Source: Spisula solida (lineage: Eukaryota > Mollusca > Bivalvia > Venerida > Mactridae). Taken from it: a DNA stretch of 64,000 nt. Position numbers and translations under genes: made by a program. Below are positions 11,080 to 24,049 of this stretch, in pieces; the stretch's first letter is position 1; each line of letters begins with the position of its first letter. The stretch covers positions 28,956,222 through 29,020,221 of the forward strand of contig OX365952.1 of the NCBI GenBank assembly GCA_947247005.1, written 5' to 3'. The notes beneath the pieces were generated by a model, which saw nothing but the letters and a program-made list of their open reading frames with translations, was not told the origin of the DNA and made no database searches.

Positions 11080-13750
11080 TTATGTAGTATTGCGTTTCCA
11101 ATTCAAGAATTGTCTAATAAAAAAACTTGTGTTCTCTGCTTGTCTAATATGTAATGGAATATCATTCCAAATAGATGCACCTGAATAGGAAAAAGATTTC
11201 TTAAAGAATTCCATGTTTGGATGTGGTACAACCAACTCATTATTCGTTGTTGATCTTAGTCCAGGATTAGCTTTTAATACAAATTTATCACTTAGATATT
11301 TTGGGACTTTATTTTGCATCGAGTTATACATTAAAACAGCTTTTTTATATGTTATTCTTTCATGAATTGTCATCCAATTTAGCTTAATGAAGAGTTCTTC
11401 TGATGGGTAGTCATGTGGTTTATCCAAAATTACTCTAGCTGCCCTTTTTGAAAGTTGTAAAGTTTATCTCTGAGTTCTTTGGCCTATGACCCCCAAATTG
11501 TACAGCAATAGTCGAGGTGGGGCAGGATATAAGCATTGAAGAAAAGTTTACGTGAATCTATATTAAGACAATGTTTGATGCGTAGTAGTAGGTATAGTAG
11601 AGAGTTACATTTTTTAAGAACATGATCAACTTGCCTTTTCCATGTTAGAGTTTGATCTACAAAGATACAAAGCAGCTTTTCTTCTTTTGAATTTGAAAGC
11701 ACTCGATTGTTAAGTATTATATTTGAATCATCACATTCAGATATGTCTTTTAACTTTTGGTGAGATGCAGCAACATACATAACTTTAGTTTTTTGGGCAT
11801 TTGGTATCATGGCATTCTGTGTGCACCAAGTTTCAGTAATGTTAACTTGCTCTTGTAGGGATTTGTTAAATATGATGAGAACCACTTAATTGTTTTAGGG
11901 CTTAGCTTATTACACTCCAATTTCTTGAGTAGTAGTTTATGGTTGATGAGGTCAAATGCTTTAGTTAGATCTAGGAACACAGTTCCAACAACTTCATGAT
12001 CATTTATAGTGTCAATCCAATTGTCTATTATATTTGTAAGTGTTGTCTCACATGAGTGGAATTTTCGAAAACCCGATTGATGATTACTTATAAGATCATT
12101 TTTACTAAGAAATATTTTTAAGTCATTTGAGACATGTCTTTCATATATTTTTGAAAGAACTGGTAGAATAGAAATAGGTCTGTAGTTGCTTACATCTGAT
12201 TTTGGTCCTTTTTTGAAAATAGGTGTTATTTTTGCCATTTTAAATGATGCTGGATATATTGATTTACAGATGCAAAGATTTATAATGTTTTGTATTGGTT
12301 TAGATATTATGTCATGCCCTATCTTAAGAAATCTGGGCCCAATACCATCAATTCCGGTGGATGTACCAGGGTCTAGTGATTTTAGTTCTTTTTCTAGGAA
12401 CTGGAGTGAGATTTCTGGTATATCAAATTCTTGCTCACTTTTTAAATTTGCATTTACAAAATCAATTATTTTATTAAAATCATAATTATTGATATCAATA
12501 GATGGGGCTTTCTTAAAGACACTGGAAAAATAGTTGTTGAATTCTTCCGCTGTTTGTAATGCCTCAGTAATTGGGTTTCCATTTTCATCTTGAATGATGT
12601 TGGATTGATGGCTTGTTTTTTTACCAGAAAGACCTTTAAGGTTTGTCCATAAAATTTTGGGATTATTTTTGTTTTCGTTTATTGCATTTGAATAGAAAGA
12701 CTTTTTCGCCTCAAATGATAATTTCTTTACCTTTTCCCTTAATTCTTTAAATAAAGTGCTATCACCTGATTGTTTTGCTTTGTCTCTAGCTTTAATGGTT
12801 TCAGATATTTTATTATTGAACCAATCTGGCTGATTTTGATGTTTTACTCTTTTTTGTTTTTCTGGCCCGTGTTCATTTAACACGTCTAAGAATAATTTGT
12901 TGAAACAATCAATTGCATCATCTGGGTCATCAAAGGATTCTAAAACTGACCATGGTTGTACATTGAGACTGTTTCTAAAATCGTCTGCATTGAATTGTTT
13001 AAGCGATCTGTATTTAATAGTTTTGTGTTGAGGACCATTTTGTGAACTCATCTTTAATTTTCGAGTAAAACTTACAGCATAATGGTCACTTATTGACAAC
13101 ATTGGTACATTTACTTCAACAATATTACATTCATATTTGAATACAAATGGTCAATGATTGTGGCTGTGTCAGAGGTTACTCTTGTTGGTTTATCAATACG
13201 CTGTGTAAGATTATACCTACTTATGATGTCATTCCATTTTGTGTTTACAGATGCATTAGTTTCAGAGTAATAATTATAGTTGAAATCACCTAAAAGAATT
13301 TCTTTGTTTTCTTTAAATATGTAATCAAGGTTTTTATCCATCTCATCATTCCATATTGCTAATGAGGAAGGTTGTCTATAAATATATCCTAGTAAAAAAG
13401 ATTTCTGTTTGTTACAATTTATCTCCAACCAGATTGATTCGACTGAAGATTTATCTTCTATGTCGTTACGGCAAATACAGAAATATGAATCTCTTATATA
13501 AATTAGTTGACCACCGCCACCTGTGTTCCTATCTTTGCGAAAAATATTATAGTCATTGAGATGTATCTGATTATCTTTGTAAATTTCATTTAAAAATGTT
13601 TCACAAAAACAAAAGGCATCAATGTTATTTTGCTGGCTTGCTAGGAACTGGATTTCATGAAACCTAGAGAATAGATAATGAACGTTTAAATGCAGCATTT
13701 TAAATCCATGTTGTTTAAGGAATTTGTCACTTGAGTCAGTTCTAATACAT
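11080..13750 (-). pseudogene. LINE ORF2: endonuclease plus reverse transcriptase, broken
   Basis: The endonuclease starts around HLNVHYL (13698), contains GDFNYN (catalytic Asp) and, after a one-base shift near 13110, SDHYAV (catalytic His). RT motifs follow: STGIDGIGP, NYRPISILPVLSKI, HQSGFRK and the motif A stretch FLDLTKAFDLINH. At about 11885-11900 the frame passes from SSYLT straight to a region that normally lies beyond the FADD box, so about 70-80 codons with the second pair of catalytic aspartates are lost. The thumb region (FFNAYILPHLDYC, then a stop at 11484) and C-terminal domain (WMTIHERITYKKA) follow in other frames. The related LINE at 24421-28240 retains the FADD segment, which shows what is missing. 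Confidence 0.85.
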
Positions 13751-13769
13751 GTAATGTCTTGGTGGTTTA

Positions 13770-15617
13770 CTACATTTGTTGCCTGATACGTGGTGTACCT
13801 CTCTGGTGTTTCCGTTGTAGGAATGGTGGAGGTGGGCTCATCAGGAAGTGAGGCGGTGGAAGCATCATGGTGTGTTGGAGGTGATTCCGGTGCATCATTG
13901 GGTATATAAAGCCTGGTGGGGGTCCCGGTGGAGGTAGGTAAGACCCCATGCCGTGGTAGGGATGTTGGTCCTGTTTGTGTTGTCCTCGTTTGCCCTGACG
14001 AAAAGGATGGATTTTTTCATGTATTTTAGAAGCTGCCAGAGGCCTTTGTTGTGTGTTGTTGTTAGTTTTCCTCAGGGTTCTGGGTGTTTCATTTCTGTTA
14101 ACTAGTTTGTGTGGCTGATTTTCATGATCTGTTACCCTGGTGTCAGTTCTGGTTTCTCTTGATTTCAATAATTTTAGTTCATCACATACTAATGATAGCG
14201 GGTTTTGTATTCTTTTCAGGTCATCAGAGTTTTTTTCTTCTTGTATCCTGACTATTTGTAATTCTGTTTTGGTCGCCTTTGTTTCATTGGTTTTCTTATT
14301 TTCTGAATTTTGTAGTTGTAGGTTTGAAATTTCGTTCCTCATTATATTCACATTATTTTTCATATCTGTTGAAATTTCGTCTTCTCGAGCTTTCGTTGTA
14401 GCATATTCTCGATTTTTCTGTTTTTCATTTTGCAGTTGGCTTTTCAATTTAGAAACCTGTTCTTCCAATATCATACATGCAGCATTTTTGTCAGACAGTT
14501 TGTTTTCAAGCACTGAGATTTGTTTCTTTTGTTCTGAGTTTTTCTTTTTCAGACTCTCTGATGCGTCTTTCTGTTTCTCCAATTCAGTTGCTTGATTGTT
14601 GATTTGGCTTAATAGAGTGTGCTTGTCTTTGTTGAGTTGATTATTTTCTGCCTTGAGAGTGTCAGTGAGTTTTTTAAGTATTTGTATCTGTTTCAAATGT
14701 GTTTCACTTTTACTCTTGTTTTCGGTTGCTAATTGTTTAATGTGTGTTCTTTCTGTGTGAATAGTTGTTTTCAATGTTTCTTCAGTTTTGCTGTTGACTG
14801 AGGATTTTCTATCTTTATTGACTTCTATTGTGGAAGAGATGTCGCTTATAAATATTCAAAATTTCATCAGGGGCAAATGTTGTCTTTTGAATGTTTTCCC
14901 TTTGGTGGTGTTGCTTAGGATGCGTCTGACTTTCAAGAAGTGATGTCGTGTATATTGAAATATCCCACTCAAGGTCAGTTGTGTCCGTAGTTAACACAGC
15001 GTTTCCATTGGTAGCACTTTTACTGTGATGTGATGGCAATACCTTGTTTGGTGAAGAGCTCTTTATGATTGATGGCATCACTGTCCTTCTGCACTGACTT
15101 TCATAGTCTAGTCTATTTACAGGTGTAGATGAGACTGGTTTGCTTGAAAACTGCCTTTTCAGGGAGCCGAAGAGTCCTCTTGGTTTACGTTTTGGTTTTG
15201 GTGTAAAGTAGTATAGGCCTTTTACTTTGGTTTGGTCCAAATATGTATTTGTAGAAGGAGTACAAGGCATATTCAATTGTTTCGAACATTTCCTGAATAC
15301 CGTGTTGTAAAAAGTCCTGTATCCATGGCCTTGGGTCATCAGTTTAAGTGTGTTTGGATACAATGTTATCCGTACATTTTCTCCACTACATGCTACATCA
15401 CAGGCAGTCAGGCTCGTATTATTTCTATTGTATGTGAATGAGTACGATTGTTTTAACATGTCAGACATTTGATCATGTGTCTGTCTTGAAAGAAATGTGA
15501 AAAGCAGTCAACAGCGTTTGGAAATTTCCCATTGTACAACTTCCCTTTATTACTATCTACAAAGTCTGTAGAACAATCCATTGTTGTTGGTACATCAGAA
15601 GAAATATTTTTAGCCAT
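13770..15617 (-). pseudogene. LINE ORF1-like protein: basic N-terminal half, coiled coil, proline-rich C-terminus
   Basis: An ATG at 15617 opens a frame that shifts once near 15462 into a 217-codon frame (15468-14815), which ends just before a 334-codon frame (14774-13770). The second is a long Lys/Gln/Asn-rich coiled coil followed by a Pro/Met/His-rich tail (PPPGPPPGF, MLPPPHFLM). The first contains a basic patch (KPKRKPRGLFGSLKRQF). This is the layout of LINE nucleic-acid-binding ORF1 proteins: oligomerising coil plus basic and proline-rich segments. No CCHC knuckle or RRM was visible. Breaks at 15462 and about 14800 make it non-functional as it stands. Confidence 0.65.
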
Positions 15618-15630
15618 TGTTTTGTACTCC

Positions 15631-18600
15631 ATGTATATATAGCAGGATATGTACTGTATTCATGTATATATAGTAGGATATGTGGTGTAATCATGTATAT
15701 AGCATGATATGTGCTGTAATCATGTATATAGCAGGATATGTACTGTAATCATGTATATAGCAGGATATGTACTGTAATCATGTATATAGCATGATATGTG
15801 GTGTAATCATGTATATAGCAGGATATGTATACTCTGTAATCATGTATATAGCAGGATATGTGGTGTAATCATGTTTATAGCAGGATTTGTACTGTAATCA
15901 TGTATATAGCAGGATATGTACTGTAATCATGTATATAGCAGGATATGTACTGTAATCATGTATATAGCATGATATGTACTGTAATCATGTATATAGCAGG
16001 ATATGTACTGTAATCATGTATATAGCAGGATATGTACTGTAATGGTGTAATCATATACGGTAGGATATGTACTGTAATCATGTATATAGCAGGATATGTG
16101 GTGTAATCATGTATATAGTAGGATATGTGGTGTAATCATGTATATAGCAGGATATGTGGTGTAATCATGTATATAGCAGGATATGTGGTGTAATCATGTA
16201 TATAGAAGGATATGTACTGTAATCATGCATGTATAGAGCAGGATATGTGGTGTAATCATGTATATAGAAGGATATGTACTGTAATCATGTATATAGCAGG
16301 ATATGTGGTGTAATCATGTATATAGTAGGATATGTGGTGTAATCATGTATATAGCAGGATATGTGGTGTAATCATGTATATAGCAGGATATGTGGTGTAA
16401 TCATGTATATAGAAGGATATGTACTGTAATCATGCATGTATAGAGCAGGATATGTGGTGTAATCATGTATATAGAAGGATATGTACTGTAATCATGTATA
16501 TAGCAGGATATGTACTGTAATCATGTATATAGCAGGATATGTACTGTAATGGTGTAATCATGTATATAGCAGGATATGTACTGTAATGGTGTAATCATTT
16601 ATATAGCAGGATATGTGGTGTAATCATGTATATAGCAGGATATGTGGTGTAATCATGTATATAGCATGATATGTACTGTAATCATGTATATAGCATGATA
16701 TGTACTGTAATCATGTATATAGCAGGATATGTACTATAATCATGTATATAGCATGATTTGTACTGTAATCATGTATATAGCATGATATGCACTGTAATCA
16801 TGTATATAGCATGATTTGTACTGTAATCATGTATATAGCATGATATGCACTGTAATCATGTATATAGCAGGGTATGTACTGTAATCATGTATATAGCATG
16901 ATATGTACTGTAATCATGTATATAGCATGATATGTACTGTAATAATGTATATAGCAGGATATGTACTGTAATCATGTATATAGCAGGATATGTACTGTAA
17001 TCATGTATATAGCAGGATATGTACTGTAATCATGTATATAGCAGGATATGTACTGTAATCATGTATACAGCCGGATATGTACTGTAATCATGTATATAGC
17101 AGGATATGTACTGTAATCATGTATACAGCAGGATATGTACTGTAATCATGTATATAGCAGGATATGTACTGTAATCGTGTATATAGCATGATATGTACTG
17201 TAATCATGTATATAGCAGGATATGTGGTGTAATCATGTATATAGCAGGATATGTACTGTAATCATGTATATAGCAGGATATGTACTGTTATCATGTATAT
17301 AGAAGGATATGTACTGTTATCATGTATATAGCAGGGTATGTACTGTAATCATGTATATAGCATGATATGTACTGTAATCATGTATATAGCAGGATATGTG
17401 GTGTAATCATGTATATAGCAGGATATGTACTGTAATCATGTATATAGCAGGATATGTGGTGTAATCATGTATATAGCAGGATATGTACTGTAATCATGTA
17501 TATAGCAGGATATGTGGTGTAATCATGTTTATAGCAGGATTTGTACTGTAATCATGTATATAGCAGGATATGTACTGTAATCATGTATATAGCAGGATAT
17601 GTACTGTAATCATGTATATAGCATGCTATGTACTGTAATCATGTATATAGCAGGATATGTGGTGTAATCATGTATATAGCAGGATATGTACTGTAATCAT
17701 GTATATAGCAGGATATGTACTGTAATCATGTATATAGAAGGATATGTACTGTAATCATGCATGTATAGAGCAGGATATGTGGTGTAATCATGTATATAGA
17801 AGGATATGTACTGTAATCATGTATATAGCAGGATATGTACTGTAATCATGTATATAGCAGGATATGTACTGTAATGGTGTAATCATGTATATAGCAGGAT
17901 ATGTACTGTAATGGTGTAATCATTTATATAGCAGGATATGTGGTGTAATCATGTATATAGCAGAATATGTGGTGTAATCATGTATATAGCATGATATGTA
18001 CTGTAATCATGTATATAGCATGATATGTACTGTAATCATGTATATAGCAGGATATGTACTATAATCATGTATATAGCATGATTTGTACTGTAATCATGTA
18101 TATAGCATGATATGCACTGTAATCATGTATATAGCATGATTTGTACTGTAATCATGTATATAGCATGATATGCACTGTAATCATGTATATAGCAGGGTAT
18201 GTACTGTAATCATGTATATAGCATGATATGTACTGTAATCATGTATATAGCATGATATGTACTGTAATCATGTATATAGCAGGATATGTGGTGTAATCAT
18301 GTATATAGCAGGATATGTACTGTAATCATGTATATAGCAGGATATGTGGTGTAATCATGTTTATAGCAGGATTTGTACTGTAATCATGTATATAGCAGGA
18401 TATGTACTGTAATCATGTATATAGCAGGATATGTACTGTAATCATGTATATAGCATGATATGTACTGTAATCATGTATATAGCAGGATATGTGGTGTAAT
18501 CATGTATACAGCAGGATATGTACTGTAATGGTGTAATCATATATGGTAGGATATGTACTGTAATCATGTATATAGCAGGATATGTGGTGTAATCATGTAT

Positions 18601-19807
18601 ATAGCAGGATATGTACTGTAATCATGTATATAGCAGGATATGTACTGTAATGGTGTAATCATATATGGTAGGATATGTACTGTAATCATGTATATAGCAG
18701 GATATGTGGTGTAATCATGTATATAGTAGGATATGTGGTGTAATCATGTATATAGCAGGATATGTGGTGTAATCATGTATATAGCAGGATATGTGGTGTA
18801 ATCATGTATATAGAAGGATATGTACTGTAATCATGCATGTATAGAGCAGGATATGTGGTGTAATCATGTATATAGAAGGATATGTACTGTAATCATGTAT
18901 ATAGCAGGATATGTGGTGTAATCATGTATATAGTAGGATATGTGGTGTAATCATGTATATAGCAGGATATGTGGTGTAATCATGTATATAGCAGGATATG
19001 TGGTGTAATCATGTATATAGAAGGATATGTACTGTAATCATGCATGTATAGAGCAGGATATGTGGTGTAATCATGTATATAGAAGGATATGTACTGTAAT
19101 CATGTATATAGCAGGATATGTACTGTAATCATGTATATAGCAGGGTATGTACTGTAATCATGTATATAGCAGGATATGTGGTGTAATCATGTATATAGCA
19201 GGATATGTACTGTAATCATGTATATAGCATGATATGCACTGTAATCATGTATATAGCAGGGTATGTACTGTAATTATGTATATAGCATGATATGTACTGT
19301 AATCATGTATATAGCAGGATATGTACTGTAATCATGTATATAGCAGGATATGTGGTGTAATCATGTATATAGCAGGGTATGTACTGTAATCATGTATATA
19401 GCAGGATATGTACTGTAATCATGTATATAGCAGGGTATGTACTGTAATCATGTATATAGCAGGATATGTGGTGTAATCATGTATATAGCAGGGTATGTAC
19501 TGTAATCATGTATATAGCAGGATATGTACTGTAATCATGTATATAGCAGGATATGCACTGTAATCATGTATATAGCAGGATATGTGGTGTAATCATGTAT
19601 ATAGCAGGATATGTACTGTAATCATGTATATAGCAGGGTATGTACTGTAATCATGTATATAGCAGGATATGTACTGTAATCATGTATATAGCAGGGTATG
19701 TACTGTAATTATGTATATAGCAGGATATGCACTGTTATCATGTATATAGCATGATATGCACTGTTATCATGTATATAGCAGGGTATGTACTGTAATCATG
19801 TATCTAG
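15631..19807 (+). repeat. 29-bp satellite array, right block
   Basis: About 144 monomers of the same 29-bp repeat as 7126-8190. Variant-marked blocks recur, for example ATGCATGTATAGAGCAGG near 16230, 16430, 17755, 18830 and 19040, and a block starting ATGGTGTAATCATG at 16549 recurs 1325 bp later. This indicates amplification of multi-monomer blocks. A few junction monomers read ATGTATCTAGC, also seen at the far left edge of the array. Confidence 0.95.
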
Positions 19808-20195
19808 ACAGCGAACAGCGAAGATTGAACAAGGAAAGACAAACGACATTCTACAAAAAGAGTTTATTAAATACTTAGACAAATGCATAAAGATGAATGT
19901 AGTTAAACCATTAAGTTAGAAAGACATGGACTAAACTCCTTGACCGAGTAGAATATAATATTCATGTATTTACTGCAAAACTTATTATCAGGTTTAGTTC
20001 AACCTAAATCAAATAAACATGCAAATAAAATGACCAATTCAACACGTGTCGATGGTATGAATGGTGCTCTTTCTATTTTATTATTTAAAGCATATACACA
20101 CAAAGCTCTATTTCCTGCATATTGCTTATAGTGATACACTATTCCCAGGAAATATTGAGAATAAAACTTTGCATCATTGCAAAATGGAGAACATA
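19808..20195. other. Unique spacer right of the satellite
   Basis: A minus-strand 120-codon frame (19999-20361) crosses into the mariner-like element and has no family signature, so it is not called as a gene. Confidence 0.5.
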
Positions 20196-20337
20196 CGAGG
20201 GTTGTCAAAAATAACAGAGTTGCTAAATAATGCTTAGATAAATTAGTTGCCGTATGTTTTCTATGCATTAACGTAAAATATGGTATCTCACTGATGTTAT
20301 GGCGAATACCAATCTGGGTTATGACAATTTGATTTTT

Positions 20338-20350
20338 GTTGCCAGGCAAC
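20338..20350. promoter_or_regulatory. X-box-like motif
   Basis: GTTGCCAGGCAAC: two perfect RFX half-sites with a 1-nt spacer, inside the mariner-like element. Confidence 0.3.
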
Positions 20351-20820
20351 CAAAGAGACAACTCGAGCGCATGCGTTCACGCTGTTAGTAGAACAAAAGT
20401 TTGCTTTGTTATGGAAACATATTATTCATTTAGTAATACATTAATCTATCAGATAAACTTAATTCTTGTTGATTTTTCCACCAATATAGAAAGTATATTT
20501 GACGAAAATGTAAATTGTCCTTTTATTTGATGGTATCAAAACAACAGTTTAACCTCTTCCAAAAAAAAAAACGAATCATTTGTTTCCAAAGCGAAGTTAT
20601 ACATTTGGTTTCTATTACCAATACTCACATATTGTTACCCTGATAAACCAACATGATTAGATAATCACAACATGATTGCAACATGGCGGATGTATGTTGA
20701 GGTATACATCACATTTCGGCTAATTTGTCTAAATTCTACTGGCTGAATAACCTTCTGATGATGCATGCAGACAGAATGGTAAGTTGCTTTCATGAAACTG
20801 AAACTATTTTACTGCATTTT

Positions 20821-21330
20821 TAGCTCGCCTGTCACATAGTGACATGGTGAGCTTTTATGATCACTCTTCGTCCGTCGTCCGTCCACAATGGCTTGTGAAC
20901 ACACTATATGTCGCAGGTATGATCTAATCTTCATGAAACTAGGTCTAGTCAGAGAGTTTGTCTCTATGAAATATATGTAAAGTTCAAAACTTAGTCATCT
21001 GGGATCAAAAACTAGTTCACAAGGTCAAATCTTATAAAAAGCTTGTGATCACATTAGAGGACACAATTGTGGCCCAATCTTCTTGAAACATGTCCGAATG
21101 TTTGTCTGTATAAAATCTAGGTTAAGTTCGAAACTAGGTCATATTGGGTCAAAAACTAGGTCACTAGGTCAAGCTTAGAAAAAGCTTGTGAACACACTAC
21201 AGGCCACAGGCATGGTCCAATATTTATAAAACTTAGTTAGAATGTTTGTCTCTATGCAATCTAGGTCAAGTTCGAAAATGGGTCATGTGGTATCAAAGAC
21301 TAGGTCACTTAGTCAAATCTAATAAACAAC
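20821..21330 (+). repeat. Dispersed repeat of bivalve type with three ~145-bp internal units
   Basis: It opens with an imperfect hairpin (GCTCGCCTGTCACATAGTGA). Three units beginning GCTTGTGAACACAC-like follow at about 20890, 21042 and 21184, each with GTTTGTCTCTATGAAAT and TCAAAAACTAGGTCAC words. From memory this family is abundant in marine bivalve DNA; no database check was possible. Confidence 0.6.
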
Positions 21331-21464
21331 TATATTTATCAGCCTATAACTGATGACGAAATTCATCAGAAGATCCACAGGGGATCATATTTGACGATGC
21401 ATAATAGGACACATTATGAAGGCTTAAATTACCAACTCTCAGTTATTTTTGACTGACCCTCGTA

Positions 21465-23836
21465 TGTTTTTTTGTACATTATTTAAAATAGATATATAAC
21501 CTAAGCCTAAATCGCTGGCTTAGAATTAGTAGGTTATAAGTGCTATAAGTGATATTTACGACCTTATAAGACTGATACATATTTGAAATAATCTGCATCA
21601 CAATGCGATTCTTATGAGCCTATTTTCATGAAAATCGAAAATGGTCATGATGAGAAAACTGAAGTTGAAAAAGCTTGTTTTTCCATTCGGAAAGAGTAGT
21701 TTTCAGACAAATTGTTCTTGTTGTCTCAAAATATCGACGATTTTGTACTTACGACCTTAAAATTCTAAGCCAGCGATATGTTAAACAGAATTATAATCTA
21801 GTACGTTATGTAACCAGTACTGATGTGTGCGAGGTAAAGGCATTTCAAGGTTTGAGATTCATACAAATTGCCGAAAAAGGGTTAAAAATGTATTAAATAT
21901 TGTTTGCTAAATCTCAAGGTATTTTGATAAAAAAAACTTAAATACACATATGCATATGTTGTAATGAAGGTTCTAACACTTTTCACACGATTACATTACT
22001 TTTTACATTTAGTAAAGTCTTAATGACATTTTGTGAGTCAAAATACAAAAACATACTAATTTTGGGGAAATCTATAATTGTGCACACTGGGACAAAAGTA
22101 TGAAGTTTTACACTTTAATCATTTGATAATTTTGAAATAACCTATATATAATAAAGTGAACTACAATTCAAAATGCTATTTTTTCTGACGCAAAACACGT
22201 TTTTTTCAGTTGTATTTTGTAGCACCCAAGGTACAATTTGCAGTTCTAGTTATAGTCCGCCCGGGATAACGTGATATTTACAAACATAAATCGGTTTGGT
22301 CAACTGTTGCAAAATTGGTTTTACAAATCACTTAAATAAACAGATAAGGTCAGTATTGTACTCAAAACATCACTGAAAATTGGCGCACATAATTGTAATG
22401 CACCTTTGTGGACCATACCAAATTGTCTCGCCTTGCACATTATCCTGGAGATTCTCGTTGAGTTTACATTTTTAGTCAACAAATTGGTTTATATGTAAAG
22501 CATAAGCTATTTGTAACTGGTTTTAAGTTAAGTAAAAGGGTCTAATTAGGCTTTATATGCAAAACTAGCAAATTTGAGGACAGTCATTTGCGTTTCAAAT
22601 GAAATAGGCACAGCATTTTGAAAACTCAATATAATTTTCAATTTATGGGAATATTATAATGATACGACCATTCATGGCGGATAATTGGGTTAAATGGATT
22701 AGATACATGTATATAGAATCTATAAACAGCGTTACAACATGTAGAAACCATGTTTTTTAAACATCGGTAATCAGCCATTCATAGCAAGTTCATTATTGCC
22801 CGGTACTTAAGAATTAAATAGTCGTCAACCATTCCTATTGTTCTACTCTCATCCGATTAATATTTTCTCGGAGCAAGGCATATTTAGAATTTGTCAGATT
22901 AAGACTTATATGAGGTTTTATGGCGCAATCGACAACTAATGGTCATGTAATGCATATTTAACTATAAAACAGAATGCATTTCGCTTTCAACTAACCGAAG
23001 TATGTGAACGAAATGACAAGCTATCCACTTTGAGTTAGGTGATAACTGATAATGACAGAAAGCACGAAATGATCGTACACGTTAGGATCCGATGGGAGTG
23101 GAGGATTACATCGGTTATCGTACACACGGAATAACTGATAAACATACTGTACACACATGTAGCGCACTTAACGCTTATGGGCGGAATGGCACTACATGGA
23201 ATATGTACTGTAGTACGGAGAATTTGACACGACTCTTCTATTACCTTCAATTAGCATAATTTAACAGATGATATACATTTTTTGTATTTATAATACTGGT
23301 TGTTTGTTTTCATAAACGGAAAGTATCACGAAGATGCTCACACTAAACGACCGATATTGCACGATTTGCTCGCGGGAATTTATATATTCAACGCAAGAAT
23401 CTTGTAGAATATTCATGCATACAGGTCAGGGTCGTGTCAATTTCTCCGTACTATAACATTCAGATATAACACTATAACACTTAAAGAAGAAAGTTACCAG
23501 TTTTCGAGGGCCGCTTTCAGTAAATCAGTCGTTCAACCGCCCTTTGACATTCAACTTCCCCTGGTCATTGGGCTTACTATGGAAACCTGCGTTCAATAAT
23601 TATAATGCCCCAATGTTAACATTCACTACGCCCTTGACCTCCTGACCTCAAAATCAATAAGGGCCTTCTACTGTTGGCGGTGTGGCGTTCTATAACGGAA
23701 TGACGTTAGTTGCACATGAAAGAAGCGACATTTAGCATACACTGTTTAACAATTATGAAAAGTAATTCGGATAATCGTAAACTTAGTTCAAATGCCTATC
23801 TGAATGCAGACCAGTCTGATTGGTAATTGCATTCCA
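21465..23836. other. Non-coding AT-rich region downstream of the MAM gene
   Basis: No gene or ordered repeat was seen over 2.4 kb. Short frames at 21675-21896 (+) and 23035-23250 (-) lack family signatures. The 3' UTR of the MAM gene should occupy the right-hand part. Confidence 0.5.
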
Positions 23837-24049
23837 CTATACCGATCTTCCCCTTTGTCGTCTGCGTAGTAATTTACGGTAGCGTTCTATCTGGTCCTCA
23901 AATATCTTTTTCCTTTCAGCTTCCGGTAATGGTTTAGGTGTTGCTTCTAGTGATGCAGCGTCCGCTGCACATAATCCGTCACGGATCCGAAAGTCGTCAA
24001 TAGAAATATCTCCTTCGTATCCTACTTCCGTCGTTCCCTCAAATATTAA
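23837..24049 (-). CDS. Exon 5 (terminal): end of MAM domain and basic tail
   Basis: The acceptor is catattttcag directly before TTAATATTTGAGG at 24049, phase 0. The 70 codons plus stop encode LIFEGTTEVGYEGDISIDDF and then RIRDGLC, the C-terminal MAM strand with its last conserved cysteine. A proline-rich linker follows, then a charged tail with the run LRRRQRGR close to the stop. The reading frame extends upstream to 24151 but that part is intron. No canonical AATAAA was noticed in the ~600 bases downstream (to the left), so the poly(A) site is unplaced. The tail has no hydrophobic segment, which argues against a transmembrane or GPI anchor. Confidence 0.88.
   Translation of the reverse strand, partial: LIFEGTTEVGYEGDISIDDFRIRDGLCAADAASLEATPKPLPEAERKKIFEDQIERYRKLLRRRQRGRSV

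Larger units (their letters stand above)
8191..15630 (-). mobile_element. CR1/Jockey-group LINE inserted into the 29-bp satellite, interrupted by a foldback element
   Basis: Reading right to left: a short leader, a coiled-coil ORF1-type protein, an apurinic-type endonuclease, a reverse transcriptase and a 3' UTR ending in AGTA-type repeats at 8191. Both ends abut monomers of the same satellite (CTGTAAT on the left, CATGTATAT on the right), so it jumped into an existing array. Without the 2.5-kb nested element (8507-11013) it is about 4.9 kb, close to full length. It carries frameshifts in ORF1, the endonuclease and the RT, plus a deletion removing the RT catalytic YADD/FADD box, so this copy is dead. 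Clade placement within CR1/Jockey/L2-like groups is uncertain. Confidence 0.88.
20196..21462. mobile_element. Mariner/Tc1-like inverted-repeat element, no transposase
   Basis: Left end CGAGGGTTGTCAAAAATAAC and right end GTTATTTTTGACTGACCCTCG are imperfect inverted repeats of about 25-30 bp with TA on both sides (20194-20195, 21463-21464). The CGAGGGT...TCAAAAA pattern resembles mariner ends, and 1267 bp is a typical mariner length. However, no D,D-D catalytic protein frame is present, and about 500 bp of the interior is the dispersed bivalve-type repeat at 20821. A non-autonomous or rearranged copy is inferred. Confidence 0.5.

Noticed and set aside
14140..14595. 151-codon plus-strand frame rich in Phe, Ser and Cys
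   Set aside because: Antisense shadow of the Lys/Glu-rich coiled coil of the LINE ORF1-like protein.
19999..20361. 120-codon minus-strand frame
   Set aside because: Crosses the left end of the mariner-like element and shows no transposase or other family motif.
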